DNA of 64,000 nucleotides, taken from positions 124,001-188,000 of the forward strand of contig NZ_FNCG01000014.1 of the NCBI RefSeq assembly GCF_900100945.1, in the 5' to 3' direction. Below, one piece after another: positions 51,287 through 59,934 of the stretch. This DNA is from Mucilaginibacter gossypii (GTDB lineage Bacteria > Bacteroidota > Bacteroidia > Sphingobacteriales > Sphingobacteriaceae). The first letter of the stretch is position 1, and each line of letters opens with the position of its first letter. A model generated the notes under the pieces. That model saw only the letters and a program-made list of their open reading frames with translations, ran no database searches and was not told where the DNA came from. The translations under genes and the position numbers were made by a program.

Positions 51287-53563
51287 TTAACAGATCTGCA
51301 TTTTTTGGCCGTATTTATTGTACTCATATTCCAGCTCAAAGGCTTTCAACACCGTAAGGTGCGATATCAGATAAGCCAGCGTACTTTCAGCTCCCTGGTT
51401 ACGGTTAATGCCGCCGGGCAGCAAACCATCGCAGCAGCCTTTGGTTTCATGGTCATACAACGGTGCCCGCAAAGTATTTTCGCCCAGGAACCACTTATAG
51501 CTCAGGAACATTTTTTCAATGTATTGCGGTATCCTGAAGATTTGGTATGCCTGGAAATGCATCAGCACCATAGCCATGGTTTCAATAGCCTGCTGATCAA
51601 ATGTAGGGAATGTGCCGCCACGGTAATACCAGCCATCATTACCAACAGGACTTAAATATCCGTTTGATAAAGTAAGCTGATCAAGGAAAGCCATAGTTGC
51701 CAAAGCTATTTTCCTGGCCTCTTCATTGCCAGTGATCTCGCATGAGTGCAGTAAGGCCAGCGGCAGGATGGCGTTATCGTAAGTCATCTTTTCCTCAAAC
51801 CATTGCCAATCATCAGCCTGGGTGTTGTTATAGGCATCAATTAACGGCTGGGTAAGGTTGGCCAATATTTTAACCATACCCTCGTCTGTAGGGTAAACCT
51901 GCAGGTAAAGACTGATACCAATTATAGTATTGGCCACCCCCCTTAAATGTTTCAGCGCTGAAAAATGCGGCACCGATTTATGGAAGATCTCCAGGGCGAA
52001 TTCACGGTATGAATTGCTGGCCGCACAGCCAATCAAATGACCAAGAGCCCAAATGGTACGGCCAAATGAATCTTCCGACCCAACCTCGTCCAGGTAGCGC
52101 CTGTCAAAACTCAGGAAGTTGCGGAAGTTGCCATCATCAGTTTGCATGTAGTGGATATAGCTCAGGTAAATAGGCAGCAGCTCAAATGCTTCCCGGCTCC
52201 CGTTACGCTGATAAGCCATTAGTGCCATAATGAGCGCACGGGCGTTATCATCCAAACAATAACCTTCTTTTAAATTCGGGATCCCATACTTGGCATGTTG
52301 TACAATCCCTGTATCATCGGTTAGCCGCAATACGTGGGTCAAGCTAAACTTTGGCAGGATCTCCGGATCAACAATGCTATTACGCAGAATCTTGTCACTA
52401 AAGTCATAGCGAACCATTGATTCCTGCGCCACCCTAATAAATTCGGCACCAATAACCGGCCAGCGTAAATGCAGACCATATTGGTAAGCGTTTTCTTTCA
52501 GCTCGTTCAGCACACGGTCCTGATCAAGCAATTCAATAACGGTATCGGCCAGCGCTTCCGAATTTTTAAAATCAAATAACCTGCCGCGCTTTTCGGCCAG
52601 CAATTCTGTAGCATGCCAGTACGGAGTTGAAACTACTGCTGCACCTGCACCAACAGCGTATGATAGCGTACCGCTGGTAATCTGTGCTTCGTTTAAATAT
52701 GGTGTTACGTAAATTTCGCAGGCAGTTAAGTAGTTTACCAATTCCTCTTCGGAAACAAACTTGGCGATAAATGCCAGGTTCTTCGAAACGCCTAACTGCG
52801 CCGCAAGCGATTTCAAGTGATCGCGATACTCCTCGCCCGAACTTTTGATAACCCCGGGATGTGTATTACCCAATACCACGTACATCACATCAGGATGCTT
52901 CGCTACTATTTTAGGCAATGCTTTTATTACGGTTTCCAAACCTTTGTTACGGCTTAGCAAACCGAAGGTTAACATCACCCTTTTGTTTTTAAAAGCCGAC
53001 AAGCTTTTCACCGGGTTTTCGTCAGGGGCTTCCACATCAGGTACGCCATGCTCTATAATCTGGATCTTATCGGCAGGGATCTCATAAATATTGGTCAGGA
53101 AATCTACAGCACGTTTGCTCATCACCACAACCTTTGATGATTGCTCGGCAATTTCGCGGATAATGATGCGCTGCACATAACTCGGGTCTTTCAATACCGT
53201 ATGCAAAATTGAGATCAGCGGTTTTTCGAGACGATTGATCAGCGGTAAAATATAAATGCCGCTTTCGCCGCCGTAAATGCCAAACTCATGCTCCATAATA
53301 CATACATCGGCATTACTGGTATTGATATAATTGGCCGCACGGATATAATCTTTCTGGTGATTTTGGCGAATGATATATTTAACTTCCTCCGGGTATTCAT
53401 ATTCCTGCAGGTTTTCCGAATCATTAAGTGCCACGACAAAGCCATTTTGTGCTAAGGTGTGCCTTTCAGGAAAATTTGAACTGATGGCACGCATCAAATT
53501 ATTATTAAATGTTGCAAGACCGCATTCGCGGGGGGGATAGGTTGATATATATGCTATTTTCAT
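51287..53563 (-). CDS. Glycosyltransferase with C-terminal alpha-toroid domain
   Basis: A 758-residue protein from ATG 53563 (MKIAYISTYPPRECGLATF); the frame is open 28 codons further but that part is not conserved-looking. Residues 1-~385 are a GT4 domain (LLSRNKGLETVIKALPKI, EAQITSGTLSYAVGAGAAVV). Residues ~400-758 look like an (alpha/alpha)6 toroid as in glycosidases: GYCLDDNARALIMALMAYQ, ...YDNAILPLALLHS, DGWYYRGGTFPTFDQQAIET. One chain may both transfer and process a glycan, or the toroid may bind it. It pairs with the adjoining GT4. Confidence 0.9.
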   Translation of the reverse strand: MKIAYISTYPPRECGLATFNNNLMRAISSNFPERHTLAQNGFVVALNDSENLQEYEYPEEVKYIIRQNHQKDYIRAANYINTSNADVCIMEHEFGIYGGESGIYILPLINRLEKPLISILHTVLKDPSYVQRIIIREIAEQSSKVVVMSKRAVDFLTNIYEIPADKIQIIEHGVPDVEAPDENPVKSLSAFKNKRVMLTFGLLSRNKGLETVIKALPKIVAKHPDVMYVVLGNTHPGVIKSSGEEYRDHLKSLAAQLGVSKNLAFIAKFVSEEELVNYLTACEIYVTPYLNEAQITSGTLSYAVGAGAAVVSTPYWHATELLAEKRGRLFDFKNSEALADTVIELLDQDRVLNELKENAYQYGLHLRWPVIGAEFIRVAQESMVRYDFSDKILRNSIVDPEILPKFSLTHVLRLTDDTGIVQHAKYGIPNLKEGYCLDDNARALIMALMAYQRNGSREAFELLPIYLSYIHYMQTDDGNFRNFLSFDRRYLDEVGSEDSFGRTIWALGHLIGCAASNSYREFALEIFHKSVPHFSALKHLRGVANTIIGISLYLQVYPTDEGMVKILANLTQPLIDAYNNTQADDWQWFEEKMTYDNAILPLALLHSCEITGNEEARKIALATMAFLDQLTLSNGYLSPVGNDGWYYRGGTFPTFDQQAIETMAMVLMHFQAYQIFRIPQYIEKMFLSYKWFLGENTLRAPLYDHETKGCCDGLLPGGINRNQGAESTLAYLISHLTVLKAFELEYEYNKYGQKMQIC

Positions 53564-53595
53564 ATGTTGATTGTGTATAGATGCTTTGATAGTCG

Positions 53596-53660
53596 TTTTA
53601 CAACATTTAATTAATTGTAAAAGCAGGGTGACCTTAAAAAGATGCATCAGTGACCTTACT
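53596..53660. promoter_or_regulatory. Possible operators upstream of the glycosyltransferase pair
   Basis: TTTTACAA (53596) and TTGTAAAA (53615) form a 27-bp interrupted palindrome, 33-60 bases before the start codon. A direct repeat GTGACCTTA occurs at 53628 and 53650, 22 bases apart. The gap 53564-53959 is 396 bases and otherwise holds AT-rich sequence and a family-G repeat. Confidence 0.4.
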
Positions 53661-53809
53661 TATTGCCTTTAGGACACCTAAAGCATTGTTTTTATAGGCA
53701 TTGCTATAAATACACAAACCATACCAATTTAACTCAAACTATAATCCTTATGAATTATGAAGGGGTTGTAACAGGCAATTTACAAGGAAGAACAAGTTGT
53801 TATAAAAGT

Positions 53810-53944
53810 TGTCATTTCGATAGAGCGGCGATGGGCTTGCGAGTCTGGGCGAAAGAGAAATCTTATACGACATGCAAAACGACTCTGTATATCCGCAGAC
53901 AGCTCGTATAAGATTTCTCCTCGTTCCTCGTTCGAAATGACAAA
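53810..53944. repeat. Nested inverted repeat, family G
   Basis: The outer arms TTGTCATTTCGA (53809) and TCGAAATGACAA (53933) enclose inner arms AGAAATCTTATACGA (53867) and TCGTATAAGATTTCT (53905). It lies between the aminotransferase stop and the regulatory region of the glycosyltransferases. An 82-codon frame through it is not a gene. Confidence 0.8.
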
Positions 53945-53959
53945 GAGGCGGTGAATTTT

Positions 53960-55153
53960 TTATTTATTGGTGTAGAAATCAATCGCTTTTATAATCACAT
54001 CGCAAGCTTTCCTGATCTCGTCATGTGTTATGATCAAAGGAGGCGCCAAACGCATGGAGTTGCTGCAATGTAAAAACCAGTCGGTTATTACACCGTTTTC
54101 GATACAGCGATCAATTATTTTTTTATTAAGGTCGAAGTTTTCCAGTTCGATAGCCATCATAAGGCCTTTGCCGCGTACCTGTTGTATGGCGGGGTGTACA
54201 AGCAAATCCCGAAACAAAGCTTCCTTTTCGGCCACGGTAGCTGCCAAATTGTTATCCAGCAGAAACTCCAGCGCAGCCAAGCCCGCCGCGCAGCATACAG
54301 GGTGCCCGCCAAAGGTAGTGATATGACCAAGGATCGGATTTTCCTTTAACGCATCCATGATCTGGTTTGATGAAATGAACGCCCCTATCGGCATTCCACC
54401 GCCTAAAGCTTTTGCCAGTAACAGGATATCTGGTACGATATCAAAATGCTCAAACGCGAAAAGCTTGCCTGTGCGCCCGAATGCGGCCTGAATCTCATCC
54501 AGGATCAGCAGCGTACCAGTTTCGGTACAACGGGCACGTAAAGCCTGTATATAGGTAAGATCCGGCACACGGATGCCAGCCTCACCCTGGATGGTTTCGA
54601 TAATCACACAGGCGGTTTCTTCAGTTATCAGCATAAGATCTTCCGGGTTGTTAAAACGGATGAAATTTACGCCCGGTAATAAAGGACGATAAGCCTGTTT
54701 AAACTCCTCATTGCCCATAACACTCAATGCACCATGTGTGCTGCCATGATATGAGTTAAGACAAGCCACAATCTGCTGCCTACCTGTAAAACGCTTGGCA
54801 AGCTTTAATGCCCCCTCAACGGCTTCAGCGCCTGAGTTGGTAAAATATACCGACTGCAGGTTATCTGGCAGCACAGAAACCAGCTTTTCGGCAAAGCATA
54901 CCTGCGGCGTTTGCACATATTCGCCGTAAACCATCAGGTGCATGTATTTATCAACCTGCTCCTTTATTGCATTAATAACATAAGGGTTGCTGTGGCCTAA
55001 GCTACTTACACCGATGCCTGAGATCAGATCGATATAGGGTTTACCCTCCGCATTGTACATATAAATACCTTCGGCCCGCTCAAATTCAAGCAATAAAGGA
55101 AAATTAGTGGTTTGCGCGTTATTGGCTAAAAAAAGCTGGCGAAGAGTAGACAT
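53960..55153 (-). CDS. Class III aminotransferase (acetylornithine/ornithine type)
   Basis: A 397-residue PLP enzyme. Landmarks are GIGVSSLGHSNP, FTNSGAEAVEGALKLAKRFTG, the PLP-contacting LILDEIQAAFGRTGKLFAFEH and the Schiff-base Lys248 in LLLAKALGGGMPIGAFIS, then GHITTFGGHPVCCAAGLAAL. It transfers an omega-amino group to 2-oxoglutarate. No arginine genes are adjacent, so ornithine, acetylornithine or another amine could be the substrate. A TTAGTGAATTA word repeat sits directly upstream of its ATG. Confidence 0.92.
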   Translation of the reverse strand: MSTLRQLFLANNAQTTNFPLLLEFERAEGIYMYNAEGKPYIDLISGIGVSSLGHSNPYVINAIKEQVDKYMHLMVYGEYVQTPQVCFAEKLVSVLPDNLQSVYFTNSGAEAVEGALKLAKRFTGRQQIVACLNSYHGSTHGALSVMGNEEFKQAYRPLLPGVNFIRFNNPEDLMLITEETACVIIETIQGEAGIRVPDLTYIQALRARCTETGTLLILDEIQAAFGRTGKLFAFEHFDIVPDILLLAKALGGGMPIGAFISSNQIMDALKENPILGHITTFGGHPVCCAAGLAALEFLLDNNLAATVAEKEALFRDLLVHPAIQQVRGKGLMMAIELENFDLNKKIIDRCIENGVITDWFLHCSNSMRLAPPLIITHDEIRKACDVIIKAIDFYTNK

Positions 55154-55155
55154 AG

Positions 55156-55287
55156 CAATTAGTGAATTAATGAGTTAGTGAATTAGTGATTGCCTAATCG
55201 TCGCAAAATTCAACATTTCGTTCAATAAGCCACAAATAAAAAAGCGAACTTAAAATTCGCTAATTCAATAATTCACTAAATCACTAA
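55156..55287. repeat. Word repeat, family K
   Basis: AATTAGTGAATTAATGAGTT and TTAGTGAATTAGTGATT (55157-55191) are partly complementary to AATTCAATAATTCACTAAAT and CACTAATTAATT (55260-55288). The element spans the whole gap between two minus-strand genes, touching the start of one and the stop of the other. The same word occurs upstream of yqeY (38908). Confidence 0.65.
55238..55260 (-). terminator. Probable terminator of the sigma-factor unit
   Basis: GCGAA (55244) and TTCGC (55256) pair with a 7-nt loop; on the minus strand the stem is followed by six T. The stem is short, so the call is moderate. Confidence 0.55.
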
Positions 55288-55794
55288 TTAATTCCCCGCT
55301 CTCTCGCTGCGTTCGCTGAGTTGTTTGATGAGCTCATCGTTAAATTCCTGTTCGCTTTTGTACAAGACACTCACCTTTTCGGGCGGAAGGATCTTGGCAA
55401 AGGAATCGCGGTAGCGTTTACGAATCCCAACCAGCTGGCTTTCGTAATAGATCTCCTTATCTATTTGCTCGGTGCCGTTGGTTGATGAAGTGGAGTTATT
55501 TAAACGCTTCAGAATGCGTACAGCAGTAAGCTCCTGCTGGTACTGATTATAAAGCGGCCAAAATTTGTTAGCCTCTTCATCAGTAAGATCAAGCTGGCGG
55601 CTGATATACCTGTTACGGGCAGCCTCAAGTCTTTTACCCATAGCGCCCTTTTTGTTGCCATTAGGGCGTACCGGGTTAAGTTGGGGCCTTGAGGGCGTTT
55701 GAGCCGGAACAAAGCGGTTAACCTGCCCCACAGCTTCATAGCCTATTGCCATAACAAATAACACAATACAAATATGCCTGATCAATTTACTCAT
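55288..55794 (-). CDS. Spy/CpxP-like periplasmic protein
   Basis: A 168-residue protein with a signal peptide (HICIVLFVMAIGYEAVGQ) and a mostly helical mature part: GKRLEAARNRYISRQLDLTDEEANKFWPLYNQYQQEL and SFAKILPPEKVSVLYKSEQEF, which match the LTxxQ-type helices of Spy/CpxP proteins (here LTDEE and LPPEK). In Bacteroidota such genes next to ECF sigma factors are often annotated as sensors. It is last in a unit with the sigma factor and the repeat protein, so a role in sensing envelope state is inferred. Confidence 0.82.
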   Translation of the reverse strand: MSKLIRHICIVLFVMAIGYEAVGQVNRFVPAQTPSRPQLNPVRPNGNKKGAMGKRLEAARNRYISRQLDLTDEEANKFWPLYNQYQQELTAVRILKRLNNSTSSTNGTEQIDKEIYYESQLVGIRKRYRDSFAKILPPEKVSVLYKSEQEFNDELIKQLSERSERAGN

Positions 55795-55811
55795 TAAATT
55801 TTTTCCTCTGT

Positions 55812-56855
55812 TTAATTATCTATATAATCCGACAGATCTTCGTCTGCATTACTTGTGTTGCTTTTTTGGTTTGCATCTATCAGTGTACGGGTATCGCTTG
55901 CATCCATATGTAACTGAAGATAGCTTTTTATTTCATCAACCGGTACCGATGATACCTGCTCATGCAAGTAAGAATGGTTATGATCCGGCGCCTGGATATC
56001 TCCCCTGAAAATAACACCCACACCTAATATCAGAGCAAAGCAGGCCGCTGTAGCATACCTGATGGTTGGCGACAACCAAAGCCTCCTCACCATTCCTTTT
56101 TTCTGTACAGGTTTAGTTTTGTTAATGCTTATAACATTATCAAACTCCTGCTCTTCTACAACTTCAGCATTAACTGTTTTATCCAGGATTCGCTGGTTAA
56201 GCTTATTAAAGTAATCTATCGGTACAACAAAGCCTTCGTGCTCGGCATTCACTACTTCCTCAACTGCTATGCGGCTTTGAATATTGACGCTTAGCTCCTC
56301 AAAATAATTTTCAGGAACAGTAAACCCTTCATCGCCCATGGCTTCCTCAATCGCTATACGGCTTTGGATGTTGCTGCTCAGTTCATCAAAGTAATTTTCG
56401 GGTACTGTGAAGCCTTCATCAGCCAGGTTCATGACCTCCTCCACCGCTACACGGCTTTGGATATTGCTGCTTAACTCGTCAAAATAGTTTTCGGGCACCG
56501 TGAAGCCCTCTCCCGCATTCATGGCTTCATCCACCACAATACGGCTTTGAATATTGCTGCTCAGCTCATCAAAATAATTTTCGGGAACGGTAAACCCCGA
56601 ATCACCGGCGCTAAAAGCACGCTCAATATTTATACGGCTTCGGATGTTGCTGCTTAGCTCGTCAAAGTAATTTTCGGGTATGGTATACCCTGCAGATGGA
56701 TAGTTTTTTAATCCCTCAAGCCTTATACGTGTTGTAATGTGCTGCGCTAACTCATGGAAATAGCCTTCAGGCACTGTAAACGGGTTAGTTTTGCTAACCT
56801 GTTTCAGTGCGATGAAATCATCCAGCCATTCCCTATTGTCCATATCGCTTTTCAT
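55812..56855 (-). CDS. Putative anti-sigma factor with seven tandem motif repeats
   Basis: A 347-residue protein from ATG 56855. Residues ~25-225 hold seven copies of a 29-31-residue unit with consensus GFTVPENYFDELSSNIQSRI; copies 1 (PFTVPEGYFHELAQHI) and 7 (FVVPIDYFNKL) are most diverged. A basic stretch and one membrane helix (~265-284, TAACFALILGVGVIF) follow, then a short periplasmic C-terminus. The single FxVPxxYFxxL motif is known from Bacteroidota proteins encoded beside ECF sigma factors. The gene is 51 bases after the sigma gene. I infer a membrane anti-sigma factor with cytoplasmic repeats; no zinc-binding HxxxCxxC motif is present. Confidence 0.8.
   Translation of the reverse strand: MKSDMDNREWLDDFIALKQVSKTNPFTVPEGYFHELAQHITTRIRLEGLKNYPSAGYTIPENYFDELSSNIRSRINIERAFSAGDSGFTVPENYFDELSSNIQSRIVVDEAMNAGEGFTVPENYFDELSSNIQSRVAVEEVMNLADEGFTVPENYFDELSSNIQSRIAIEEAMGDEGFTVPENYFEELSVNIQSRIAVEEVVNAEHEGFVVPIDYFNKLNQRILDKTVNAEVVEEQEFDNVISINKTKPVQKKGMVRRLWLSPTIRYATAACFALILGVGVIFRGDIQAPDHNHSYLHEQVSSVPVDEIKSYLQLHMDASDTRTLIDANQKSNTSNADEDLSDYIDN
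56191..56790 (-). repeat. In-frame tandem coding repeats, period 87-93 bp
   Basis: Seven in-frame copies inside the anti-sigma candidate. Using the TTTTCGGG-type landmark, copies lie at about 56219, 56311, 56398, 56491, 56581, 56674 and 56767, spaced 92, 87, 93, 90, 93 and 93 bases. All spacings except one are near 30 codons and the frame is kept. The middle five are highly alike at DNA level, pointing to recent internal expansion. Confidence 0.9.
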
Positions 56856-56906
56856 ACACAACTATAGATTGGTATAGTGCTAAAAGGTTTAACGTAAATT
56901 AAAAAA

Positions 56907-57461
56907 TTAATCCCTGCCAAGCAAATGAGCTTCTATCTTCTTGACTGCCAGGTGAAACGAAGCCTTTAAAGCCCCCACACTGGTACCCAAAACCTGCGAC
57001 ATTTCTTCATACTTCATGTCTTCATAATATTTCATATTGAAAACAAGCCGTTGTTTTTCGGGCAGGGTAAGCAGTGCTTCCTGTAGCTTCCGCTGCGCTG
57101 CATCGCCGTTAAAATAGGTTGAGTCGGCCAGCGTATCGGCCAGCTCATAAGCAACATCATCCAACGAAACATTATTTTTTTGTTTTTTCTTATTCAAAAA
57201 AGTAATGCACTCGTTGGATGCTATCCTGTACATCCAGGTGTACAGTTGCGCGTCGTTTCTGAAACCAGCCAGGTTTTTCCAAACCTTTACAAAAACATCC
57301 TGAACCAGATCATCAGCATCGTCATGATCAACAACCATGCGCCTGATGTGCCAGTATATTTTTTGCTGGTACTTTTTCAACAACAGGTTAAATGCCTCAT
57401 TCCGGGTTTTTTCGTCCTGAAACTTGCTTAATATCTCTGAATCTTCAACCTGTACCGACAT
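56907..57461 (-). CDS. ECF-type RNA polymerase sigma factor
   Basis: A 184-residue sigma-70 family protein. Region 2 is YQQKIYWHIRRMVVDHDDADDLVQDVFVKVWKNLAGF with TWMYRIASNECITFLNKKK, and region 4 is LPEKQRLVFNMKYYEDMKYEEMSQVLGTSVGALKASFHLAVKKI. It lacks regions 1 and 3, as ECF factors do. It is followed by the repeat protein and the Spy-like protein and lies 31 bases after tktC, so it may also be read from the upstream metabolic operon. Target genes are unknown. Confidence 0.95.
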   Translation of the reverse strand: MSVQVEDSEILSKFQDEKTRNEAFNLLLKKYQQKIYWHIRRMVVDHDDADDLVQDVFVKVWKNLAGFRNDAQLYTWMYRIASNECITFLNKKKQKNNVSLDDVAYELADTLADSTYFNGDAAQRKLQEALLTLPEKQRLVFNMKYYEDMKYEEMSQVLGTSVGALKASFHLAVKKIEAHLLGRD

Positions 57462-57492
57462 TTTTAGAATTTTATTAATGTTAAAGGTTTAA

Positions 57493-58458
57493 TTAACCTT
57501 TTTTGTTTTTTCTTTCTATCACCTTTTTCACCGCTGCCACAATATGATCTGCATCCAGGCCGTACTTGGTCATCAGCTGTTCAGGTGTACCGCTTTCGCC
57601 AAAGCTGTCATTTACAGCTACGTACTCCTGTGGTGATGGATTGTGCACTGCAAGCACCTGGGCAACGCTATCGCCTAAGCCACCCAAACGGTTATGCTCT
57701 TCGGCAGTAACTACGCAGCCTGTTTTGGCAACCGATTTCAAAATAGCCTCTTCATCCAACGGTTTAATGGTGTGGATGTTGATGATCTCGGCATCGATAC
57801 CCTGCTCAGCTAAAATTTCGCCTGCAAGGATAGCCTGCCATACCAGGTGACCTGTAGCAAAGATACTTACATCGGCGCCTTCGTTCACCATCCACGCTTT
57901 ACCAATTTCAAATTTCTGATCGGGATCGGTAAAGATCGGAACAACCGGGCGGCCGAAACGTAAGTAAACCGGGCCATCATACTCAGCAATAGCAACAGTA
58001 GCGGCTTTGGTTTGGTTGTAATCGCAGGTGTTGATAACAGTCATGCCTGGTAACATTTTCATCAGGCCTATATCTTCCAAAATCTGGTGGGTAGCACCGT
58101 CTTCGCCCAAAGTTAAACCGGCGTGTGAAGCGCAAATTTTAACGTTTTTGTTTGAATAAGCTACCGACTGGCGGATCTGATCATAAACCCTGCCAGTTGA
58201 AAAGTTGGCAAAAGTACCGGTAAAAGGGATTTTACCGCCGATGGTCATACCCGCAGCAATACCGATCATGTTAGCTTCGGCAATACCTACCTGTACAAAA
58301 CGCTCAGGGAATGCTTTAATAAAATCGTTCATTTTTAACGAACCAATAAGGTCGGCGCAAAGTGCAACAACCTGGTCATTTTTCTGGCCTGCTTCCAGCA
58401 ACCCGGCGCCAAAGCCCGAGCGGGTATCTTTTTTATCTGTGTAAGTGTATTTTTTCAT
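57493..58458 (-). CDS. Transketolase, C-terminal subunit
   Basis: A 321-residue protein equal to the pyrimidine-binding and C-terminal domains of transketolase: DTRSGFGAGLLEAGQKNDQVVALCADLIGS, FVQVGIAEANMIGIAAGMTIGG (the catalytic Glu in GIAEANM) and SHAGLTLGEDGATHQ. It works with the separately encoded N-terminal subunit upstream. Transketolase moves two-carbon ketol units in the pentose phosphate pathway using thiamine diphosphate. Splitting into two genes is normal in this phylum. Confidence 0.95.
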   Translation of the reverse strand: MKKYTYTDKKDTRSGFGAGLLEAGQKNDQVVALCADLIGSLKMNDFIKAFPERFVQVGIAEANMIGIAAGMTIGGKIPFTGTFANFSTGRVYDQIRQSVAYSNKNVKICASHAGLTLGEDGATHQILEDIGLMKMLPGMTVINTCDYNQTKAATVAIAEYDGPVYLRFGRPVVPIFTDPDQKFEIGKAWMVNEGADVSIFATGHLVWQAILAGEILAEQGIDAEIINIHTIKPLDEEAILKSVAKTGCVVTAEEHNRLGGLGDSVAQVLAVHNPSPQEYVAVNDSFGESGTPEQLMTKYGLDADHIVAAVKKVIERKNKKG

Positions 58459-58461
58459 TGT

Positions 58462-58558
58462 TCAAATTCCCCCTGCAATCGAGAGGGATTGGCATTAAAT
58501 CGTAATAATAAAATTGATGTCTTTAACTCTCCCCCTTTGGGGGAGCCGGAGGGGGTGA
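58462..58558. repeat. Repeat, family F, between the transketolase genes
   Basis: AAATTCCCCCTGCAATCGAG at one end and CTCCCCCTTTGGGGGAGCC with GGAGGGGGTGAATT at the other. It occupies the whole gap between the tktN stop and tktC start, so both subunits' shared transcript crosses it. Confidence 0.6.
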
Positions 58559-58559
58559 A

Positions 58560-59405
58560 TTAATAATCGCCCAGTGTTTCCTCTAACTGATCTAACGCCA
58601 GTTTAAGCTGCTCATCATTTGGCGCAACACCGTGCCATTTGTGGCTGCCTACCATAAAATCGACACCGTAGCCCATTTCGGTATGCATCAGGATCATGAT
58701 CGGTTTACCCTGACCTGTGCGGCTTTTTGCTTCTTCAAGCACCCTAACCACATCCGCCATATCGTTACCTTTCATATCCAATACATCCCAGCCAAAAGCT
58801 TCCCATTTCGCTCGAAGATCGCCTAATGAAAGTACCTGTTTGGTTGGACCATCAATTTGCTGACCGTTAACATCGATAGTTGAGATCAGGTTATCAACAT
58901 GATTGTGCGGGGCAAACATCGCAGCTTCCCAAATCTGGCCTTCCTGGATTTCGCCATCGCCATGCAGGGTAAACACCAATGATTTATCACCGTTTAATTT
59001 TTTTGCCAATGCAGCGCCGATAGCTACCGATAAACCCTGTCCCAATGAACCCGAAGCAATACGGATACCCGGAAGATGCTCATGTGTGGTTGGGTGACCT
59101 TGTAAACGCGCATTCAGTTTACGGAAAGTTGCCAGTTCGGCTTTATCAAAATAACCGGCATGTGCCAATGTGCTGTAAAACACGGGGGAAATATGGCCGT
59201 TTGACAGGAAGAAAATATCTTCGCCAACTGCATCCATATTAAATTTAGGATCGTGGTTCATTACCGAAAAATACAATGCGGTAAAGAAATCGGTACAGCC
59301 CAATGAGCCGCCCGGGTGGCCTGATTGACAGCCATGTACCATGCGTACAATGTCGCGCCTGATTTGTGACGCGGTTTTTTCTAATGTTTGTAAGTCTGCT
59401 TTCAT
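58560..59405 (-). CDS. Transketolase, N-terminal subunit
   Basis: A 281-residue protein equal to the ThDP-diphosphate-binding domain: MVHGCQSGHPGGSLGCTDFF, LQGHPTTHEHLPGIRIASGSLGQGLSVAIGAALAKK, the GDGEIQEGQIWEAAM thiamine-binding GDG motif and ISTIDVNGQQIDG (N of the NN motif region). It associates with the C-terminal subunit encoded next. It lies 52 bases after bcp. Confidence 0.95.
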   Translation of the reverse strand: MKADLQTLEKTASQIRRDIVRMVHGCQSGHPGGSLGCTDFFTALYFSVMNHDPKFNMDAVGEDIFFLSNGHISPVFYSTLAHAGYFDKAELATFRKLNARLQGHPTTHEHLPGIRIASGSLGQGLSVAIGAALAKKLNGDKSLVFTLHGDGEIQEGQIWEAAMFAPHNHVDNLISTIDVNGQQIDGPTKQVLSLGDLRAKWEAFGWDVLDMKGNDMADVVRVLEEAKSRTGQGKPIMILMHTEMGYGVDFMVGSHKWHGVAPNDEQLKLALDQLEETLGDY

Positions 59406-59457
59406 TAATGGAATTTAGGAACTGCTAAAGTAGCTATTTTGATTGTGTTTTTAACAC

Positions 59458-59919
59458 TTATTTTATAAGATCGAGCACCTGTTGTGACGAGGCCTTAGTA
59501 TCAACCTTACTGATCACATGCGTAATAACCCCTTCTGCATCAATTATAAATGTGGTACGGGCTGTACCCATATATTTTTTGCCGTACATGTTTTTTTCAA
59601 CCCATACGCCGTAAGCTTCTACAATTTTAAGCTCATTATCGGCTATCAGGGTAAATGGCAGGCTATATTTGGTTTCAAATTTTTTGTGCGATTTTTCGTC
59701 GTCGGTGCTTACCCCTATCACCTCAAAACCTTTGCTTAAAAGTGATTGATAGTTATCCCTGAAATCGCATGATTCGGCAGTACAGCCGGGGGTATCATCT
59801 TTAGGATAAAAGTAAAGGATCACATTTTTCCCTTTGTAATCGGCAAGGGATACTTCTTTGCCGTTTTGATCTTTAGCGGTAAAAGCAGGAGCTTTATCGC
59901 CTTCTTTTAATGTTGTCAT
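59458..59919 (-). CDS. bcp: Thioredoxin-dependent thiol peroxidase (Bcp)
   Basis: A 153-residue peroxiredoxin of the Bcp/PrxQ type. Both cysteines are present, Cys46 (peroxidatic) and Cys51 (resolving) in YPKDDTPGCTAESCDFRDNY, an atypical 2-Cys arrangement. It reduces hydroperoxides with electrons from thioredoxin. Length is normal. It starts 15 bases after the M23 peptidase stop, so the two are probably co-transcribed. Confidence 0.97.
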   Translation of the reverse strand: MTTLKEGDKAPAFTAKDQNGKEVSLADYKGKNVILYFYPKDDTPGCTAESCDFRDNYQSLLSKGFEVIGVSTDDEKSHKKFETKYSLPFTLIADNELKIVEAYGVWVEKNMYGKKYMGTARTTFIIDAEGVITHVISKVDTKASSQQVLDLIK

Positions 59920-59934
59920 GGCTTATTTAGGTAC

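Noticed and set aside
53663..53911. 82-codon frame between the glycosyltransferase and aminotransferase genes
   Set aside because: It crosses a nested inverted repeat and has no protein-like features.
55156..55287. Possible CRISPR-like array of TTAGTGAATTA words
   Set aside because: The units are short, unevenly spaced, partly in inverted orientation, and there are no unique spacers or cas genes.
56191..56790. Possible CRISPR or minisatellite
   Set aside because: The 87-93 bp repeats keep one reading frame inside a gene with clear protein-level conservation, so they are coding repeats.
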